DNA of 64,000 nucleotides from Geomonas limicola (GCF_014193675.1 NZ_BLXZ01000009.1:287-64286), one strand, 5' to 3'; shown: positions 9,626 to 18,505, counted from the first letter of the stretch. Translations and numbers: made by a program. The notes: generated from the sequence alone by a model not told the origin.

Positions 9626-9985
9626 GTGTTTGTCGTGGGTTCGCTACTCTTTTTTTTGCTGCTGGGCTTCCTGTACTGGCAAGGGGTGCTCCCTGTGGGA
9701 GTGCTGGTACTGTACGGGTCGGTCGGATGCGGTACCTGGCTCGCCTACTTTTTCGACAAGCAGGCGGCGCGCTCCGACTCCCGGCGCATCCCCGAGAGGA
9801 CGTTGCACCTGCTGGCGCTGGCCGGCGGGTGGCCTGCGGCGCTACTCGCCCAGCAGCTATTGCGCCACAAGACCCGCAAGGTTTCCTTCCAGCTTGTTTT
9901 CTGGGTCACGGTCGTCCTGAACTGCGCGTTTCTGGCCTGGCTTTGCTCGGCAACCGGCGCGCAGGTCCTGCGACTGCTCCCCTAA
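9626..9985 (+). CDS. DUF1294 family small membrane protein
   Basis: 119 residues from a GTG start preceded by GGAGGA at 9615-9620. Two N-terminal hydrophobic segments (about 2-18 and 20-42) are followed by the family core: FFDKQAARSDSRRIPERTLH, the segment LLALAGGWPAALLAQQLLRH, then KTRKVSFQ and a C-terminal membrane helix. The RIPE, GGWP and RHKTxK motifs are diagnostic of DUF1294, a widespread inner-membrane family without assigned biochemical activity. It stands alone, convergent with the transpeptidase gene that ends at 10011. Confidence 0.85.
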   Translation: MFVVGSLLFFLLLGFLYWQGVLPVGVLVLYGSVGCGTWLAYFFDKQAARSDSRRIPERTLHLLALAGGWPAALLAQQLLRHKTRKVSFQLVFWVTVVLNCAFLAWLCSATGAQVLRLLP

Positions 9986-10010
9986 CCTCTCGCCTGCCAG
10001 CCGGCCGGGC

Positions 10011-10568
10011 TCACGGCACGATGTTCACCAGAGTGCCGACCTTTATCTTAGCCGCCAACTCGAGCCCTTCGCTGTTTCCCATCACGAAGCAGCCGCCGGT
10101 CACCCGGCGCCCTACCCTGCGCGGGTCGTTGTTGCCGTGGATGCGGTAGATGGCACCTTTCCAGGTTTTATGCGACAGGGAGATCTTGAAGGCCCCCATG
10201 TAGTTGAGCGGGTCGCCCGGCGGCACTGCCTTGGGAAGTTCGATGCCGTGCCCGCGGAACACCTGGCGCGAATACTCGGTGGGGTACCACCAGGGGTTCA
10301 AAGAGATGGCGGTAACCTTCCCCTGGCCGAGGGGAAAGGTCTTCAGGCCGCGCACCACGGTGCCAACCGGATATTCGGCCACGGCGACCGGCTCGGCGCC
10401 CGGGTTCTGCGCGAAGAGGGTGAGCAGGTTTCGGCTGATGCTGATTTCGATGGAATAGCTGAGCGGGGTGCGGCCAGGATCGGTGGAGGCGGTTTGTGGT
10501 GCGGACTGGGCAAAGGCGGGCTGTGTCGAAAGGATGAGGGTGAGGAGAAGCAGCAATCGGGTCAACAT
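10011..10568 (-). CDS. L,D-transpeptidase (YkuD fold) family protein with atypical active-site motif
   Basis: 185 residues. The ATG at 10568 was chosen because it begins a classical signal peptide (MLTRLLLLLTLILSTQPAFA, cleavage before Gln21); the longer frame upstream has no hydrophobic start. The mature part shows a YkuD/ErfK fold: SIEISISRNLLTLF, LNPWWYP, GIELP, YMGAFKISL, then the catalytic region beginning IHGNNDP with His144 and Cys160. In typical L,D-transpeptidases the second motif is SHGC(I/V)R; here it reads TGGCFVM, so the His before Gly-Cys and the following Arg are replaced. It could crosslink peptidoglycan or anchor lipoproteins in the periplasm, or have altered chemistry. Confidence 0.8.
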   Translation of the reverse strand: MLTRLLLLLTLILSTQPAFAQSAPQTASTDPGRTPLSYSIEISISRNLLTLFAQNPGAEPVAVAEYPVGTVVRGLKTFPLGQGKVTAISLNPWWYPTEYSRQVFRGHGIELPKAVPPGDPLNYMGAFKISLSHKTWKGAIYRIHGNNDPRRVGRRVTGGCFVMGNSEGLELAAKIKVGTLVNIVP

Positions 10569-10674
10569 GGCTTCCGTCCCTGCGACAGACGGGAAAGGCG
10601 GAGGTCGCACTCGGCAACGCGGCAGATGAGCCGTCGTTTCCCTTCCTGTCACCATGATAGCATGTCCACCCGGG

Positions 10675-11832
10675 TCAGCTGAAGCTGCGCAGCACCTCGC
10701 GGGCGATGATCAGCCGCTGGATCTCGTTGGTCCCCTCGTAGATGGAGGTGATGCGGGCGTCGCGGGCAAAGCGCTCCACCGGATAGCTCGCGGTGTAGCC
10801 GTATCCTCCCAGCATCTGCACCGCCTTGTAGCAGGCGCGGTTGGCGGCGTCGCTGGCAAACAGCTTGGCCATCGAGGCTTCCTTGGCGAAGCTCTTGCCG
10901 GTCTCCTTGCGGAAGGCGGCGTTCATCAAAAGGAGCCGGGCGGCCTCCAGTTCGGTATAGGAATCGGCGATCATCCACTGCAGCGCCTCGAACTCGACCA
11001 GTTTGCGTTCGAACTGCACCCGCTGCGAGGCGTAAGAGGTGGCGAAGTCCATCGCCGCCAGCCCCACGCCAAGGGCCAGGGAACCGATGCCGATGCGGCC
11101 ACCGGCAAGTTCGCTCATGGCGATCCGGTAGCCGTCGTTGAGCCGCCCCAAGAGGGCTTCGGCGGGGACCCGGCAGTTCTCCAACAGCACCTCGTTGGTG
11201 GCGGAGGCGCGCTGTCCCGTCTTCAGTTCTTCACGCCCGACGACAAGTCCCGGTGTACCGGCTTCGACAAGGAAGCAGCTGATGCCGCCTCCCTTGGCAG
11301 CTGCCGGGTCGGTGACCGCCCAGACCACGAAGACGCCGGCGTAGGGGGCACTCGTTATGAAGACCTTGGTGCCGGAAAGCCGCCAGCCAGCGCCATCCGG
11401 CTCCGCACGGGTGGCCAGCGCGGCGGCGTCGGAGCCGGCACCCGGTTCGGTGAGGGCAAAACTTGCCGCCGGGTAACTGCCGGAGCAGATCCTGGGGAGG
11501 TAGCGTTGTTTCTGCTCCTCCGAGCCCACCGACTGGATCAGCTCGCAGACCATGTTGTTGACTGAGACCGTCACCGCGGTCGAGGCACAGGCCCGGGCGA
11601 GTTCGGTGATGGCGAGGCTGAAGGCAACCGAGCCGGTTTCCGAGCCGCCGTAGGTCTGGGAGACGTTGAGCCCCATGAAGCCAAGACAGGCCAGCTCCTT
11701 CAGGTTGGCAAGGAAGCTCTCCCGGTCCCCTTCCAGGTCCAGCCGGGCCGCAATCGGCGCCAGCCGCTCGGCGGCAAACTGCCGCGCGGTTTCCTGGATC
11801 AGCTTCTGTTCTTCGGTGAGCTCGAGGTTCAT
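10675..11832 (-). CDS. Acyl-CoA dehydrogenase (last gene of the beta-oxidation run)
   Basis: 385 residues, the usual length for the family. It begins MNLELTEEQKLIQETARQFA; an upstream extension of 17 codons is not family-like, so the ATG at 11832 is used. Visible motifs are the FAD/substrate signature FALTEPGAGSDAAAL, the STKVFIT-like GTKVFITSA, the dimer-interface RVQFERKLVEFEALQWM and the C-terminal YEGTNEIQRLIIAR carrying the catalytic Glu366. It oxidises an acyl-CoA to the 2-enoyl-CoA and passes electrons to the EtfAB encoded immediately upstream. Substrate chain length cannot be read from sequence. A dispersed repeat lies between it and etfA. Confidence 0.92.
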   Translation of the reverse strand: MNLELTEEQKLIQETARQFAAERLAPIAARLDLEGDRESFLANLKELACLGFMGLNVSQTYGGSETGSVAFSLAITELARACASTAVTVSVNNMVCELIQSVGSEEQKQRYLPRICSGSYPAASFALTEPGAGSDAAALATRAEPDGAGWRLSGTKVFITSAPYAGVFVVWAVTDPAAAKGGGISCFLVEAGTPGLVVGREELKTGQRASATNEVLLENCRVPAEALLGRLNDGYRIAMSELAGGRIGIGSLALGVGLAAMDFATSYASQRVQFERKLVEFEALQWMIADSYTELEAARLLLMNAAFRKETGKSFAKEASMAKLFASDAANRACYKAVQMLGGYGYTASYPVERFARDARITSIYEGTNEIQRLIIAREVLRSFS

Positions 11833-11952
11833 GCGTGGTTCCCCGGAAACGATGAGACGGCACGAGCGGCCCGACTCAACCACTCAACGACTCGACACCT
11901 TCTCCCGCCCTGACTCGACTCATCCGGGATTTCAGGGAAAGGCGTCCCATGA

Positions 11953-12040
11953 GGTCCCCTCTCCCCTTGCGGGAGAGGGTCAGGGTGAGGGGGAAGGCGC
12001 CACTTCATTGCCTATGGCAGCTTCACCCACCTTGGCCCCC
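11953..12040. repeat. Dispersed two-hairpin intergenic repeat, copy 1 (second arm eroded)
   Basis: The block CCCTCTCCCCTTGCGGGAGAGGG is followed by a GGGTGAGGGGGAAGGCGCC arm and a core (12001-12031) containing ATGGCAGCTTCACCCACC. This matches the reverse complement of copy 2 near 44100, but the second hairpin is replaced by unrelated sequence at the 3' end of etfA. It separates etfA from the downstream acyl-CoA dehydrogenase gene. Confidence 0.75.
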
Positions 12041-12046
12041 CGCCCT

Positions 12047-12958
12047 TCATTTGCCGAGTTTGGCGGTCAAGGCCGGTACGAACTGCATCACGTCGGCGAC
12101 GACCAGAACGTCGGCCACCTCGCCGATGGGGGCGTCCTTGTCCTTGTTGATCGCGACGATGAACCCCGATTTCTTCATCCCGGCCAGGTGCTGGATGGCA
12201 CCACTGATGCCGCAGGCGATGTAGAGCTTCGGGCTCACGGTCTGGCCGGTGGTGCCGACCTGGTGGGCGTGATCGACCCAGCCGCCGTCGACCACGGGCC
12301 GGCTGGCCCCCAATTCACCCCCCAACGCCTTGGCAAGCGCGGCAATGGCAGGGACGTTCTCCGGTTTACCGATGCCGCGTCCGGCACTGACGATGATCTC
12401 CGCCTTGCTGAGATTCACATCCTTGGCGACCGCCGGTTCGTATCCCAGGAAATTGACGCCAGGCTCGCCCGCCGTCTCCAGCGGTACGACCTGCGGAGTG
12501 CCCCCCGGCTTCAGCACCGGAAACGCGCCTCCCTGCAGGGTAAGGAGCACCGGTGTCCCCTGGGGCTTGACCGTGCGGCGCATCTTCATGTTGCAGCTGG
12601 GGAGCTCGAAGCCACCGTCTGCCACCCCCACCACCTCGGAAAGCTGCGGTGCCTTCAAAGCGGCCGCCACACGCGGTGCCAGGTCCCAGCCGTACGAGGT
12701 GTGTCCGAAGACGATGTAGTCCGGTTTCTCCTGGTCGACCGTAGCCAGGATGAGCTTTTTGTGCAGGTCCGGGTTGTACTCGCCGAACTTGGCCGCATCA
12801 GCCAGGTAGAGTTTCCCGGCAAAGGCAGGGAGATCATCCTGGCGGCCCACCAGCACCATGGCGCTCGTGGCGCCGAGCTTGTCGGCAAAGCCGAACAGTT
12901 CGTAGTTGGTATCGAGAAACTTGCCTTCCCTGCATTCGGCAATGAGCAGTGTTTTCAT
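12047..12958 (-). CDS. etfA: Electron transfer flavoprotein alpha subunit
   Basis: 303 residues starting MKTLLIAECREGKFLDTNYE at the ATG 12958, 10 bases after the etfB stop. The C-terminal FAD domain carries the EtfA signature: VSAGRGIGKPENVPAIAALA, then GGELGASRPVVDGGWV, VGTTGQTVSPKLYIACGISG and AIQHLAGMKKSG. With EtfB it forms the soluble heterodimer that accepts electrons from the acyl-CoA dehydrogenases and passes them towards the quinone pool or another acceptor. Whether this Etf is of the bifurcating type cannot be decided by eye. The preceding 26 codons of open frame are ignored because they overlap etfB. Confidence 0.95.
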   Translation of the reverse strand: MKTLLIAECREGKFLDTNYELFGFADKLGATSAMVLVGRQDDLPAFAGKLYLADAAKFGEYNPDLHKKLILATVDQEKPDYIVFGHTSYGWDLAPRVAAALKAPQLSEVVGVADGGFELPSCNMKMRRTVKPQGTPVLLTLQGGAFPVLKPGGTPQVVPLETAGEPGVNFLGYEPAVAKDVNLSKAEIIVSAGRGIGKPENVPAIAALAKALGGELGASRPVVDGGWVDHAHQVGTTGQTVSPKLYIACGISGAIQHLAGMKKSGFIVAINKDKDAPIGEVADVLVVADVMQFVPALTAKLGK

Positions 12959-12968
12959 GGCATCCCCC

Positions 12969-13745
12969 TTAGCGCAGCACGGTGGTCTTGTCGCGGAGTA
13001 TGTCGAGCAGTTGGTCGACCTGCACGGCGACATCACCCTCCAGCACGATCCCGCCGGACTTCTTCGGAGGTGCGTAGAAGCTCGCAGTGACCGAGCGGGC
13101 CTCCTCGTGCAAGAGCTCGCCCACCGGGAGGGTCAGGATCTCCTTCTTCTTCGCCTTCATGATGTTGGGGAGGGTCGGGTAGCGCGGCACGTTGAGACCG
13201 AGCTGGCAGGTGACCAGGGCCGGCGTCTTCAGCTGTACCCGCGCCTTGAGCCCGCCTTCCAGCTCGCGGCGCACCGTGACGCTGCCGTCGGCGTACTCGA
13301 AGCCGACGATGGTGGTGACGCTGGCAATGCCCAGGATCTCGGCAAGGGTCACCCCCACCTGTGCCGAGCCGCGGTCCTGCGACTGCAGCCCCGTGAAGAT
13401 GAGGTTGAAGTTCTCCCCCTTGGCGTAGGCGGCGATGGCGGAGGCGATCTGCCAGGGATCCTTCAGGTGAGCCGCAGGATCCTGTACCTGCACCGCGCGG
13501 TCGCACCCCATGGCGAGCGCCTTCTTGAGCGCCTCAACCACCCGGTCCGGCCCCACCGAGAGCACCACTACTTCCGGTTCGCCACCTAATTGTTCTTTGA
13601 GCTGGACCGCCTGTTCGACCGCATACTCATCGTACTCGTTCATCCGGAAGGCGAGATCGGTATCTGAGTACCAGACACCGGCACTGTCCGGCTTGAAGCG
13701 CGATTCCATATCGGGAACCTGTTTGATGCACACAAGGATCTTCAT
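12969..13745 (-). CDS. etfB: Electron transfer flavoprotein beta subunit
   Basis: 258 residues from the ATG at 13745, preceded by a strong AGGAGG site. The sequence opens MKILVCIKQVPDMESRFKPD and contains NEYDEYAVEQAVQLKE and the ETF beta signature around VGVTLAEILGIASVTTIVGF. The family binds AMP or a second FAD and docks with the acyl-CoA dehydrogenases. It lies directly upstream of etfA in the same direction; a 234-bp gap separates it from the acyl-CoA dehydrogenase gene at 13980, so a separate promoter for etfBA is possible. Confidence 0.95.
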   Translation of the reverse strand: MKILVCIKQVPDMESRFKPDSAGVWYSDTDLAFRMNEYDEYAVEQAVQLKEQLGGEPEVVVLSVGPDRVVEALKKALAMGCDRAVQVQDPAAHLKDPWQIASAIAAYAKGENFNLIFTGLQSQDRGSAQVGVTLAEILGIASVTTIVGFEYADGSVTVRRELEGGLKARVQLKTPALVTCQLGLNVPRYPTLPNIMKAKKKEILTLPVGELLHEEARSVTASFYAPPKKSGGIVLEGDVAVQVDQLLDILRDKTTVLR

Positions 13746-13979
13746 AATTACCTCCTGATTCCCCGGCGGAAGATAGTGAGACCGACGTTTCAGATAATAG
13801 CAGCAGGGGTACGACTGAGAGAAACGACCTTGCAGGATTCAGCTTAGCAGAGGGCCCAGAGATAAAGCAACAGCCCATTTTTCGGAAAAGCACCTGTATC
13901 TCTAAGTAGTTGAAAGTTCGTCGGGCGTCGCGAACGCGTCACCATCACCCGTGGGACCGTCCTGTCAGGGGAGTCCCGT

Positions 13980-15125
13980 CTAGTGGTCGGCCAGCAGCAG
14001 TTTCGAGATCACCACCCGCTGCACCTCGTTGGTCCCTTCGTAGATTTCGGTGATCTTGGCATCCCGGTACATGCGTTCCACCTCGTAATCGCAGATAAAG
14101 CCGTAGCCGCCGTGGATCTGGATCGCCTCCTTGGTGACGTAGGTCGCCGCCTCGGAAGCGAGCATCTTGCAGAGCGCCGAATCGAGCGTGTAGTTCTTGC
14201 CCGACTCCTTGAGCCAGGCGGCGCGGTAGGTGACCAGTCGGGCCGCCTCGATGCGCGCGTGCATGTCGGCCAGTTTGAACTGGATGGCCTGGTTGTCGCA
14301 GATGGGGACGCCGAACTGTTTGCGCTCTTTCGAGTAGCCCAGCGCTCGCTCGAAAGCCCCCTCCGCGATCCCCAGCGCCTGTGCGGCGATGCCGATGCGG
14401 CCTCCGTTCAGGGTGTCCATGGCGATCCTGAACCCCTCCCCTTCCCGCCCCAGGAGGTTCGCCGCCGGGACCCGCACCTGGTCGAGCGCGAAGGCCGTGG
14501 TGTAGCTCCCCCGGATCCCCATTTTCTCCTCGTTACGCAGCACCGTCACTCCCGGGGCTGCCAGGTCCACGATGAACGCCGAAATCCCCTTGTGCTTCAG
14601 GGTTTTGTCCGAGGTGGCGAAGACGATGCCGGTACCGCGGTAGCCGCCGTTGGTGATGAAGATCTTGGAACCGGTGATGACGAACTCGTCCCCCTCGCGG
14701 CGGTACGAGGTCTTGATCGATCCGGCGTCGCTGCCGGCGTCCGGCTCGGTAAGCAGGAAGCAGCCGATCGACCTGCCGCTGACCAGGTCCGGGAGCCAGC
14801 GTTCCTGTTGCTCCTGGGTCCCGAAGCTGAGGATCGGGCCGCAGCAGAGCGAGGTGTGTGCGGAGATGAGGACGCCGGACGAGGCGCAGGCCTTGGAGAC
14901 CTCCTCGACCACCAGGATGTAGGAGAGAAAGTCCATCCCCGCGCCGCCGAACGCATCGGGGAGGTAGCTCCCCAGGAGCCCCAGGTCGGCCATCTTGGCG
15001 ACCAGCGCATCGGGGATCTGGTGTTCCTCGTCGATGCGCCGGGCGATCGGCTTTACCTCGTGCTCGACGAACTCCCGTAAGGTGTCAAGCAGCAGCTTGT
15101 GATCCTGGCTCAGCTCGAAATCCAT
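13980..15125 (-). CDS. Short-chain (butyryl-CoA-type) acyl-CoA dehydrogenase
   Basis: 381 residues starting MDFELSQDHKLLLDTLREFV. All family signatures are present: CFLLTEPDAGSDAGSIKTSY, ITGSKIFITNGGYRGTGIVF, RKQFGVPICDNQAIQFKLAD, IQIHGGYGFICDYEVERMYR, and IYEGTNEVQR with catalytic Glu363. The position of this Glu is that of short-chain/butyryl-CoA dehydrogenases. It sits between the crotonase and etfBA, consistent with interconversion of butyryl- and crotonyl-CoA. It is clearly distinct from the second acyl-CoA dehydrogenase at 10675, so the operon has two such enzymes of probably different substrate range. Confidence 0.93.
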   Translation of the reverse strand: MDFELSQDHKLLLDTLREFVEHEVKPIARRIDEEHQIPDALVAKMADLGLLGSYLPDAFGGAGMDFLSYILVVEEVSKACASSGVLISAHTSLCCGPILSFGTQEQQERWLPDLVSGRSIGCFLLTEPDAGSDAGSIKTSYRREGDEFVITGSKIFITNGGYRGTGIVFATSDKTLKHKGISAFIVDLAAPGVTVLRNEEKMGIRGSYTTAFALDQVRVPAANLLGREGEGFRIAMDTLNGGRIGIAAQALGIAEGAFERALGYSKERKQFGVPICDNQAIQFKLADMHARIEAARLVTYRAAWLKESGKNYTLDSALCKMLASEAATYVTKEAIQIHGGYGFICDYEVERMYRDAKITEIYEGTNEVQRVVISKLLLADH

Positions 15126-15214
15126 GTTTCCCCCTGCCGTGCTGCCACGAGCTCTCAGACCTGCGATCCTTCGTTGTCAATTGTCCATCGTCAATTGTCA
15201 ATTGCTTCCGAACG

Positions 15215-15997
15215 TCAATTGCTTCTGAAATTTGCCTTTCGTTTCTCGACGAAGGCCGCCATCCCCTCCTTCTGGTCAGCGGTCCCAAAGAGCACGCCGA
15301 AGAGCGCCGCCTCGTAGCGGAAGCCGTCCTCCTTGGCCATGTCGAGACCATGGGCGATAGCGTCCTTGGCGTAGCCGATCCCGATGGTCCCTTGCGACGC
15401 AATGGCGCGTGCGCATTCCAGCGTCTTGGCAAGGAGCTCCTGCGCCGGGAAGACCTCGTTCACCACGCCCCACCCTTCCGCCTTTTGGGCCGGGATCATC
15501 TTGCCCGAGAAGATGAGCTCGTTGGCCCTTTTGGGACCGATCAGCCGGGCCAGGTTCTGGGTCCCGCCGAAGCCGGGCATGATCCCGAGAGTGACTTCCG
15601 GGAAGCCGAGCTTGGCGCTCTCACTGGCGTAGAGGAAATCGCAGGCAAGGGCGAGTTCCAGGCCGCCCCCCAGCGCGTAGCCGTTCACCGCGGCGATGAC
15701 CGGTTTCTTCATCTTCTCCAGGGCGAGCAGCACCCGCTGTCCCTTCAGGGCGAACCGGTGCGCGTCAGGCGGGGTCATGGTGGCCATCTCCTTGATATCC
15801 GCACCCGCCACGAAAGCCTTCTCCCCCGCGCCGGTCACAACCAGCACCTTCACCTCCGGGTCCAGTTCCAGCTGGTAGAAGGCGCACTCAAGTTCGTTGA
15901 GAAGCTCGCTGTTCAAGGCGTTCAGGCTCTGCGGGCGGTTCACGGTGAGCACGGCGACCGATTCGGAGATTTCCAGCAGCAGATTCTTGAATTCCAT
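15215..15997 (-). CDS. Enoyl-CoA hydratase (crotonase)
   Basis: 260 residues; the ATG at 15997 follows an AGGAGGGGAG site and starts MEFKNLLLEISESVAVLTVN. Crotonase landmarks: NRPQSLNALNSELL, the oxyanion-hole segment FVAGADIKEM (about 62-71), and the two catalytic glutamates Glu114 (ALGGGLELALACD) and Glu134 (KLGFPEVTLGIMPG). It hydrates 2-enoyl-CoA to 3-hydroxyacyl-CoA, feeding the dehydrogenase encoded upstream. The gene is within the co-directional run, 89 bases ahead of the acyl-CoA dehydrogenase. Confidence 0.94.
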   Translation of the reverse strand: MEFKNLLLEISESVAVLTVNRPQSLNALNSELLNELECAFYQLELDPEVKVLVVTGAGEKAFVAGADIKEMATMTPPDAHRFALKGQRVLLALEKMKKPVIAAVNGYALGGGLELALACDFLYASESAKLGFPEVTLGIMPGFGGTQNLARLIGPKRANELIFSGKMIPAQKAEGWGVVNEVFPAQELLAKTLECARAIASQGTIGIGYAKDAIAHGLDMAKEDGFRYEAALFGVLFGTADQKEGMAAFVEKRKANFRSN

Positions 15998-16137
15998 TTC
16001 TCCCCTCCTAAAAACAAAGACCGGTTTGCCACGGGGCAACCAAGTGCACGGAGAAAATCAGGGTATCGTACCGAGCCTGGCATCGGCCACCGGGAGACTG
16101 GTTTTAAGGTGTTACCCCCTGAACCTTACCCTTGGCT

Positions 16138-16207
16138 TCATCCGTGAAAAGATTCAGTTAACCGCCTTTTCTCCGTGGTCTTGGTGGCTCCGTGGCACCC
16201 CCCGCCG
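16138..16207. repeat. Fragment of a dispersed TCCGTGG-type intergenic repeat
   Basis: The text CCTTTTCTCCGTGGTCTTGG followed by TGGCTCCGTGGCACC resembles the CTCCGTGG-rich repeat found again around 60956-60979. It fills the short gap between hbd and the crotonase gene. Confidence 0.4.
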
Positions 16208-17053
16208 TTAATAGCTGAAAAAGCCCCTGCCGGACTTTCTCCCCAGGTACCCCGCGTTCACCATCTTCACCAGCAGCGGACAGGGGCGGTACTTCGGGTC
16301 CTTGAAGCCGTCGTAGAGCACGTTCGCGATGGCAAGCACGGTGTCGAGCCCGATGAAGTCGGCCAGGGTGAGCGGCCCCATCGGCTGGTTGGTGCCCAGC
16401 TTCATGCCGCGGTCAATGTCCTCGGCACTGGCCACCCCCTCGTAGAGCGCAAAGATCGCCTCGTTGAGCATCGGGATGAGCACCCGGTTCACGATGAAAC
16501 CGGGATAGTCCTGGGAGAGCGCCAGCTCCTTGTCGAGCTTGGCCACCAGCTCACGGGTCACGGCAAAGGTGGCGTCGCTGGTCGCATGCCCCCGGATCAC
16601 CTCGACCAGGGTCATCACCGGGACGGGGTTCATGAAGTGCATGCCGATGACCTGTTCCAGGCGACCGGTGGCCGAGGCTATCTTGGTGATGGGGATGGAT
16701 GAGGTGTTGCTGGCAAGGATGGCGTCGGGCTGAACCACGCTGTCGAGCCGAGAGAAGATCTCCAGCTTGAGCGCCTCGTTCTCGGTGACCGCCTCGACGC
16801 AGAAATCGCTATCGGCAAGGGCGGGAAAATCCCGGGTGGTCGAGATGCGCTGCAGGGTCTCCGCTACCTGGCCCTGGGAGATGGCCCCCTTCTTCGCCTG
16901 GCGCTCCAGGTTTTGCCCGATGGATCCCAGGGCCTTCTCCAGTTGCGGCGCTGCGATGTCGTAGAGGGTAACCTCGAACCCTTTCAGTGCGAAGACGTGG
17001 GCGATGCCGCTTCCCATCTGCCCCGCCCCAAGTACGCCGATCTTCTGGACCAC
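16208..17053 (-). CDS. hbd: 3-hydroxybutyryl-CoA dehydrogenase
   Basis: 281 residues from a GTG at 17053 with AGGAGG five bases upstream; this start places the Rossmann motif GAGQMG at residues 9-14, as in the family (usual length about 282). Further signatures: FVNRVLIPMLNEA, LADFIGLDTVLAIANVLYDG and the catalytic His139 in GMHFMNPVPVM. It oxidises 3-hydroxyacyl-CoA (3-hydroxybutyryl-CoA type) to 3-oxoacyl-CoA with NAD(P). It lies between thiolase and crotonase, in the classical thl-hbd-crt-bcd-etf order. Confidence 0.94.
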   Translation of the reverse strand: MVQKIGVLGAGQMGSGIAHVFALKGFEVTLYDIAAPQLEKALGSIGQNLERQAKKGAISQGQVAETLQRISTTRDFPALADSDFCVEAVTENEALKLEIFSRLDSVVQPDAILASNTSSIPITKIASATGRLEQVIGMHFMNPVPVMTLVEVIRGHATSDATFAVTRELVAKLDKELALSQDYPGFIVNRVLIPMLNEAIFALYEGVASAEDIDRGMKLGTNQPMGPLTLADFIGLDTVLAIANVLYDGFKDPKYRPCPLLVKMVNAGYLGRKSGRGFFSY

Positions 17054-17105
17054 GGCTTCCTCCTTTTGGCCGGCTCCAGGGGCCGGCAGTACGAACACGT
17101 TCCGG

Positions 17106-18281
17106 CTAGACCCGCTCGAAGAGCGCCGCGACCGCCTCGCCGCCGCCGATGCACAGGGTTGCGAGGCCGTAACGTGCCTGCCGTCTTCTCAGTTCACGGA
17201 CCACGGTGGCCGCCAGCCGAGCGCCGCTCGCCCCGATGGGGTGGCCGAGCGCACAGGCGCCGCCGTTCACGTTCACCCGTTCCAGCGGCAGCTTGAGCTG
17301 CTTCTGGGCCAGGAGCACCACCGAAGCAAAGGCTTCGTTGATTTCAAAGAGATCCACCTGGTCGACCGTGAGTCCCGCCTTCTCGAGTACCTTCTGGATG
17401 GCCGCTACCGGCGCCTCCGGAAAGAAGTCCGGGTGCATGCTGGCGGTCGCCTGTGCCATCAGGCGCGCCTTGGGGGCCAACCGGTGCCGCTTCAGCCCGT
17501 CGGCACTGCAGAGCAGGCAGAGCGCCGCCCCGTCGTTGATGGTGGAGGCGTTGCCGGCGGTGATGGTCCCCTCCTGGTGAAAGGCCGGACGCAACGTGGC
17601 CAGGCGCGCCAGGTCGCTCTTGAAGGGCTCCTCGTCGCGCTCCACGGTCTGGCTCCCGTCACGCCCCTTCTTGACCACCGGGACGATCTCCTCGGCCAGG
17701 ATCCCCTTCTCCACCGCCTCGCGGGCCAGCTGGTAGGAGCGCAGCGCGAAGGTGTCTTGCTCCTCGCGGGTCAAAAGAGCCCGGCGCGCACTGTCTTCGC
17801 CGATCTCCCCCATGTGACGTCCGGTGTAGGGATCGAGCAACCCGTCGGCAAGCAAGAGATCCAGCAGCTCACCGTGCCCCAGCCGGTAGCCGCTGCGGGC
17901 CTTCTTGAGCAAGTAGGGAGCCTGCGACATGCTCTCCATGCCGCCGGCGATCACCACTTCCGCCTCCCCCAGCCGGATGCTGTCCGCGCCGAGCATGATC
18001 GCCTTCAAGCCGCTGCCGCAGACCTTGTTGACGGTAAGGGCGTGCACCTGGTCCGGAATCCCGGCGGCGCGCATCGCCTGGCGCGCCGGCGCCTGTCCGC
18101 AGCCGCCCGAGAGCACCTGGCCGACGATCACCTCGTCGAGGGCCTCGCCGGGAAGCGAACTGTACTGCAACAAGGCGCGCATCACCACCGCCGCCAGTTG
18201 GTGCGCCGGCTGATCGGCAAGCGCCCCCATGAAAGAGCCGAAAGGGGTTCTCAGGGCTTCTACGACATAGACATCGTTCAT
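17106..18281 (-). CDS. Acetyl-CoA C-acetyltransferase (thiolase)
   Basis: 391 residues, full family length, starting at ATG 18281 after a GGAGG site. Catalytic residues are visible: nucleophile Cys88 in NKVCGSG, His347 in GHPIGASGAR and Cys377 in LCIGGGE; NEAFA is present at about residue 315. It cleaves 3-oxoacyl-CoA to acetyl-CoA plus a shortened acyl-CoA, or condenses acetyl-CoA in reverse. It is the first gene of the beta-oxidation run and is preceded by a good sigma70-like promoter. Confidence 0.95.
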   Translation of the reverse strand: MNDVYVVEALRTPFGSFMGALADQPAHQLAAVVMRALLQYSSLPGEALDEVIVGQVLSGGCGQAPARQAMRAAGIPDQVHALTVNKVCGSGLKAIMLGADSIRLGEAEVVIAGGMESMSQAPYLLKKARSGYRLGHGELLDLLLADGLLDPYTGRHMGEIGEDSARRALLTREEQDTFALRSYQLAREAVEKGILAEEIVPVVKKGRDGSQTVERDEEPFKSDLARLATLRPAFHQEGTITAGNASTINDGAALCLLCSADGLKRHRLAPKARLMAQATASMHPDFFPEAPVAAIQKVLEKAGLTVDQVDLFEINEAFASVVLLAQKQLKLPLERVNVNGGACALGHPIGASGARLAATVVRELRRRQARYGLATLCIGGGEAVAALFERV

Positions 18282-18317
18282 GACTCAACCTCCGCGTCAG
18301 CGGGACTCGCGACAACA

Positions 18318-18345
18318 CACTATACGCCAGCTTACCTTCAAGTCA
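18318..18345 (-). promoter_or_regulatory. Sigma70-like promoter of the beta-oxidation run
   Basis: Read on the minus strand: TTGACT, 16 bases, TATAGT, with the -10 at 18318-18323 and the -35 at 18340-18345. The -10 is 37 bases upstream of the thiolase ATG. Immediately upstream lie TGTAAAC and TGTGTAA half-sites (about 18352-18370) that could bind a regulator. Confidence 0.6.
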
Positions 18346-18505
18346 AACTCACTGTAAACATTTGTGTAATGGGGAACACTACGGTGCCTGAGAGTGCAGC
18401 GGGGATTTAAGAGAATGTCAAAAGGGATGAGCTAGGACGAATGAGAATTGGCATGACAAAGCGGGGAGAATCGGGCACGACGAGGCGCACCTCTGCCACG
18501 AGTGG

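Noticed and set aside
15350..16147. Long plus-strand frames opposite the beta-oxidation genes
   Set aside because: They mirror codon structure of the minus-strand genes in a GC-rich genome; the minus frames carry complete catalytic motifs.
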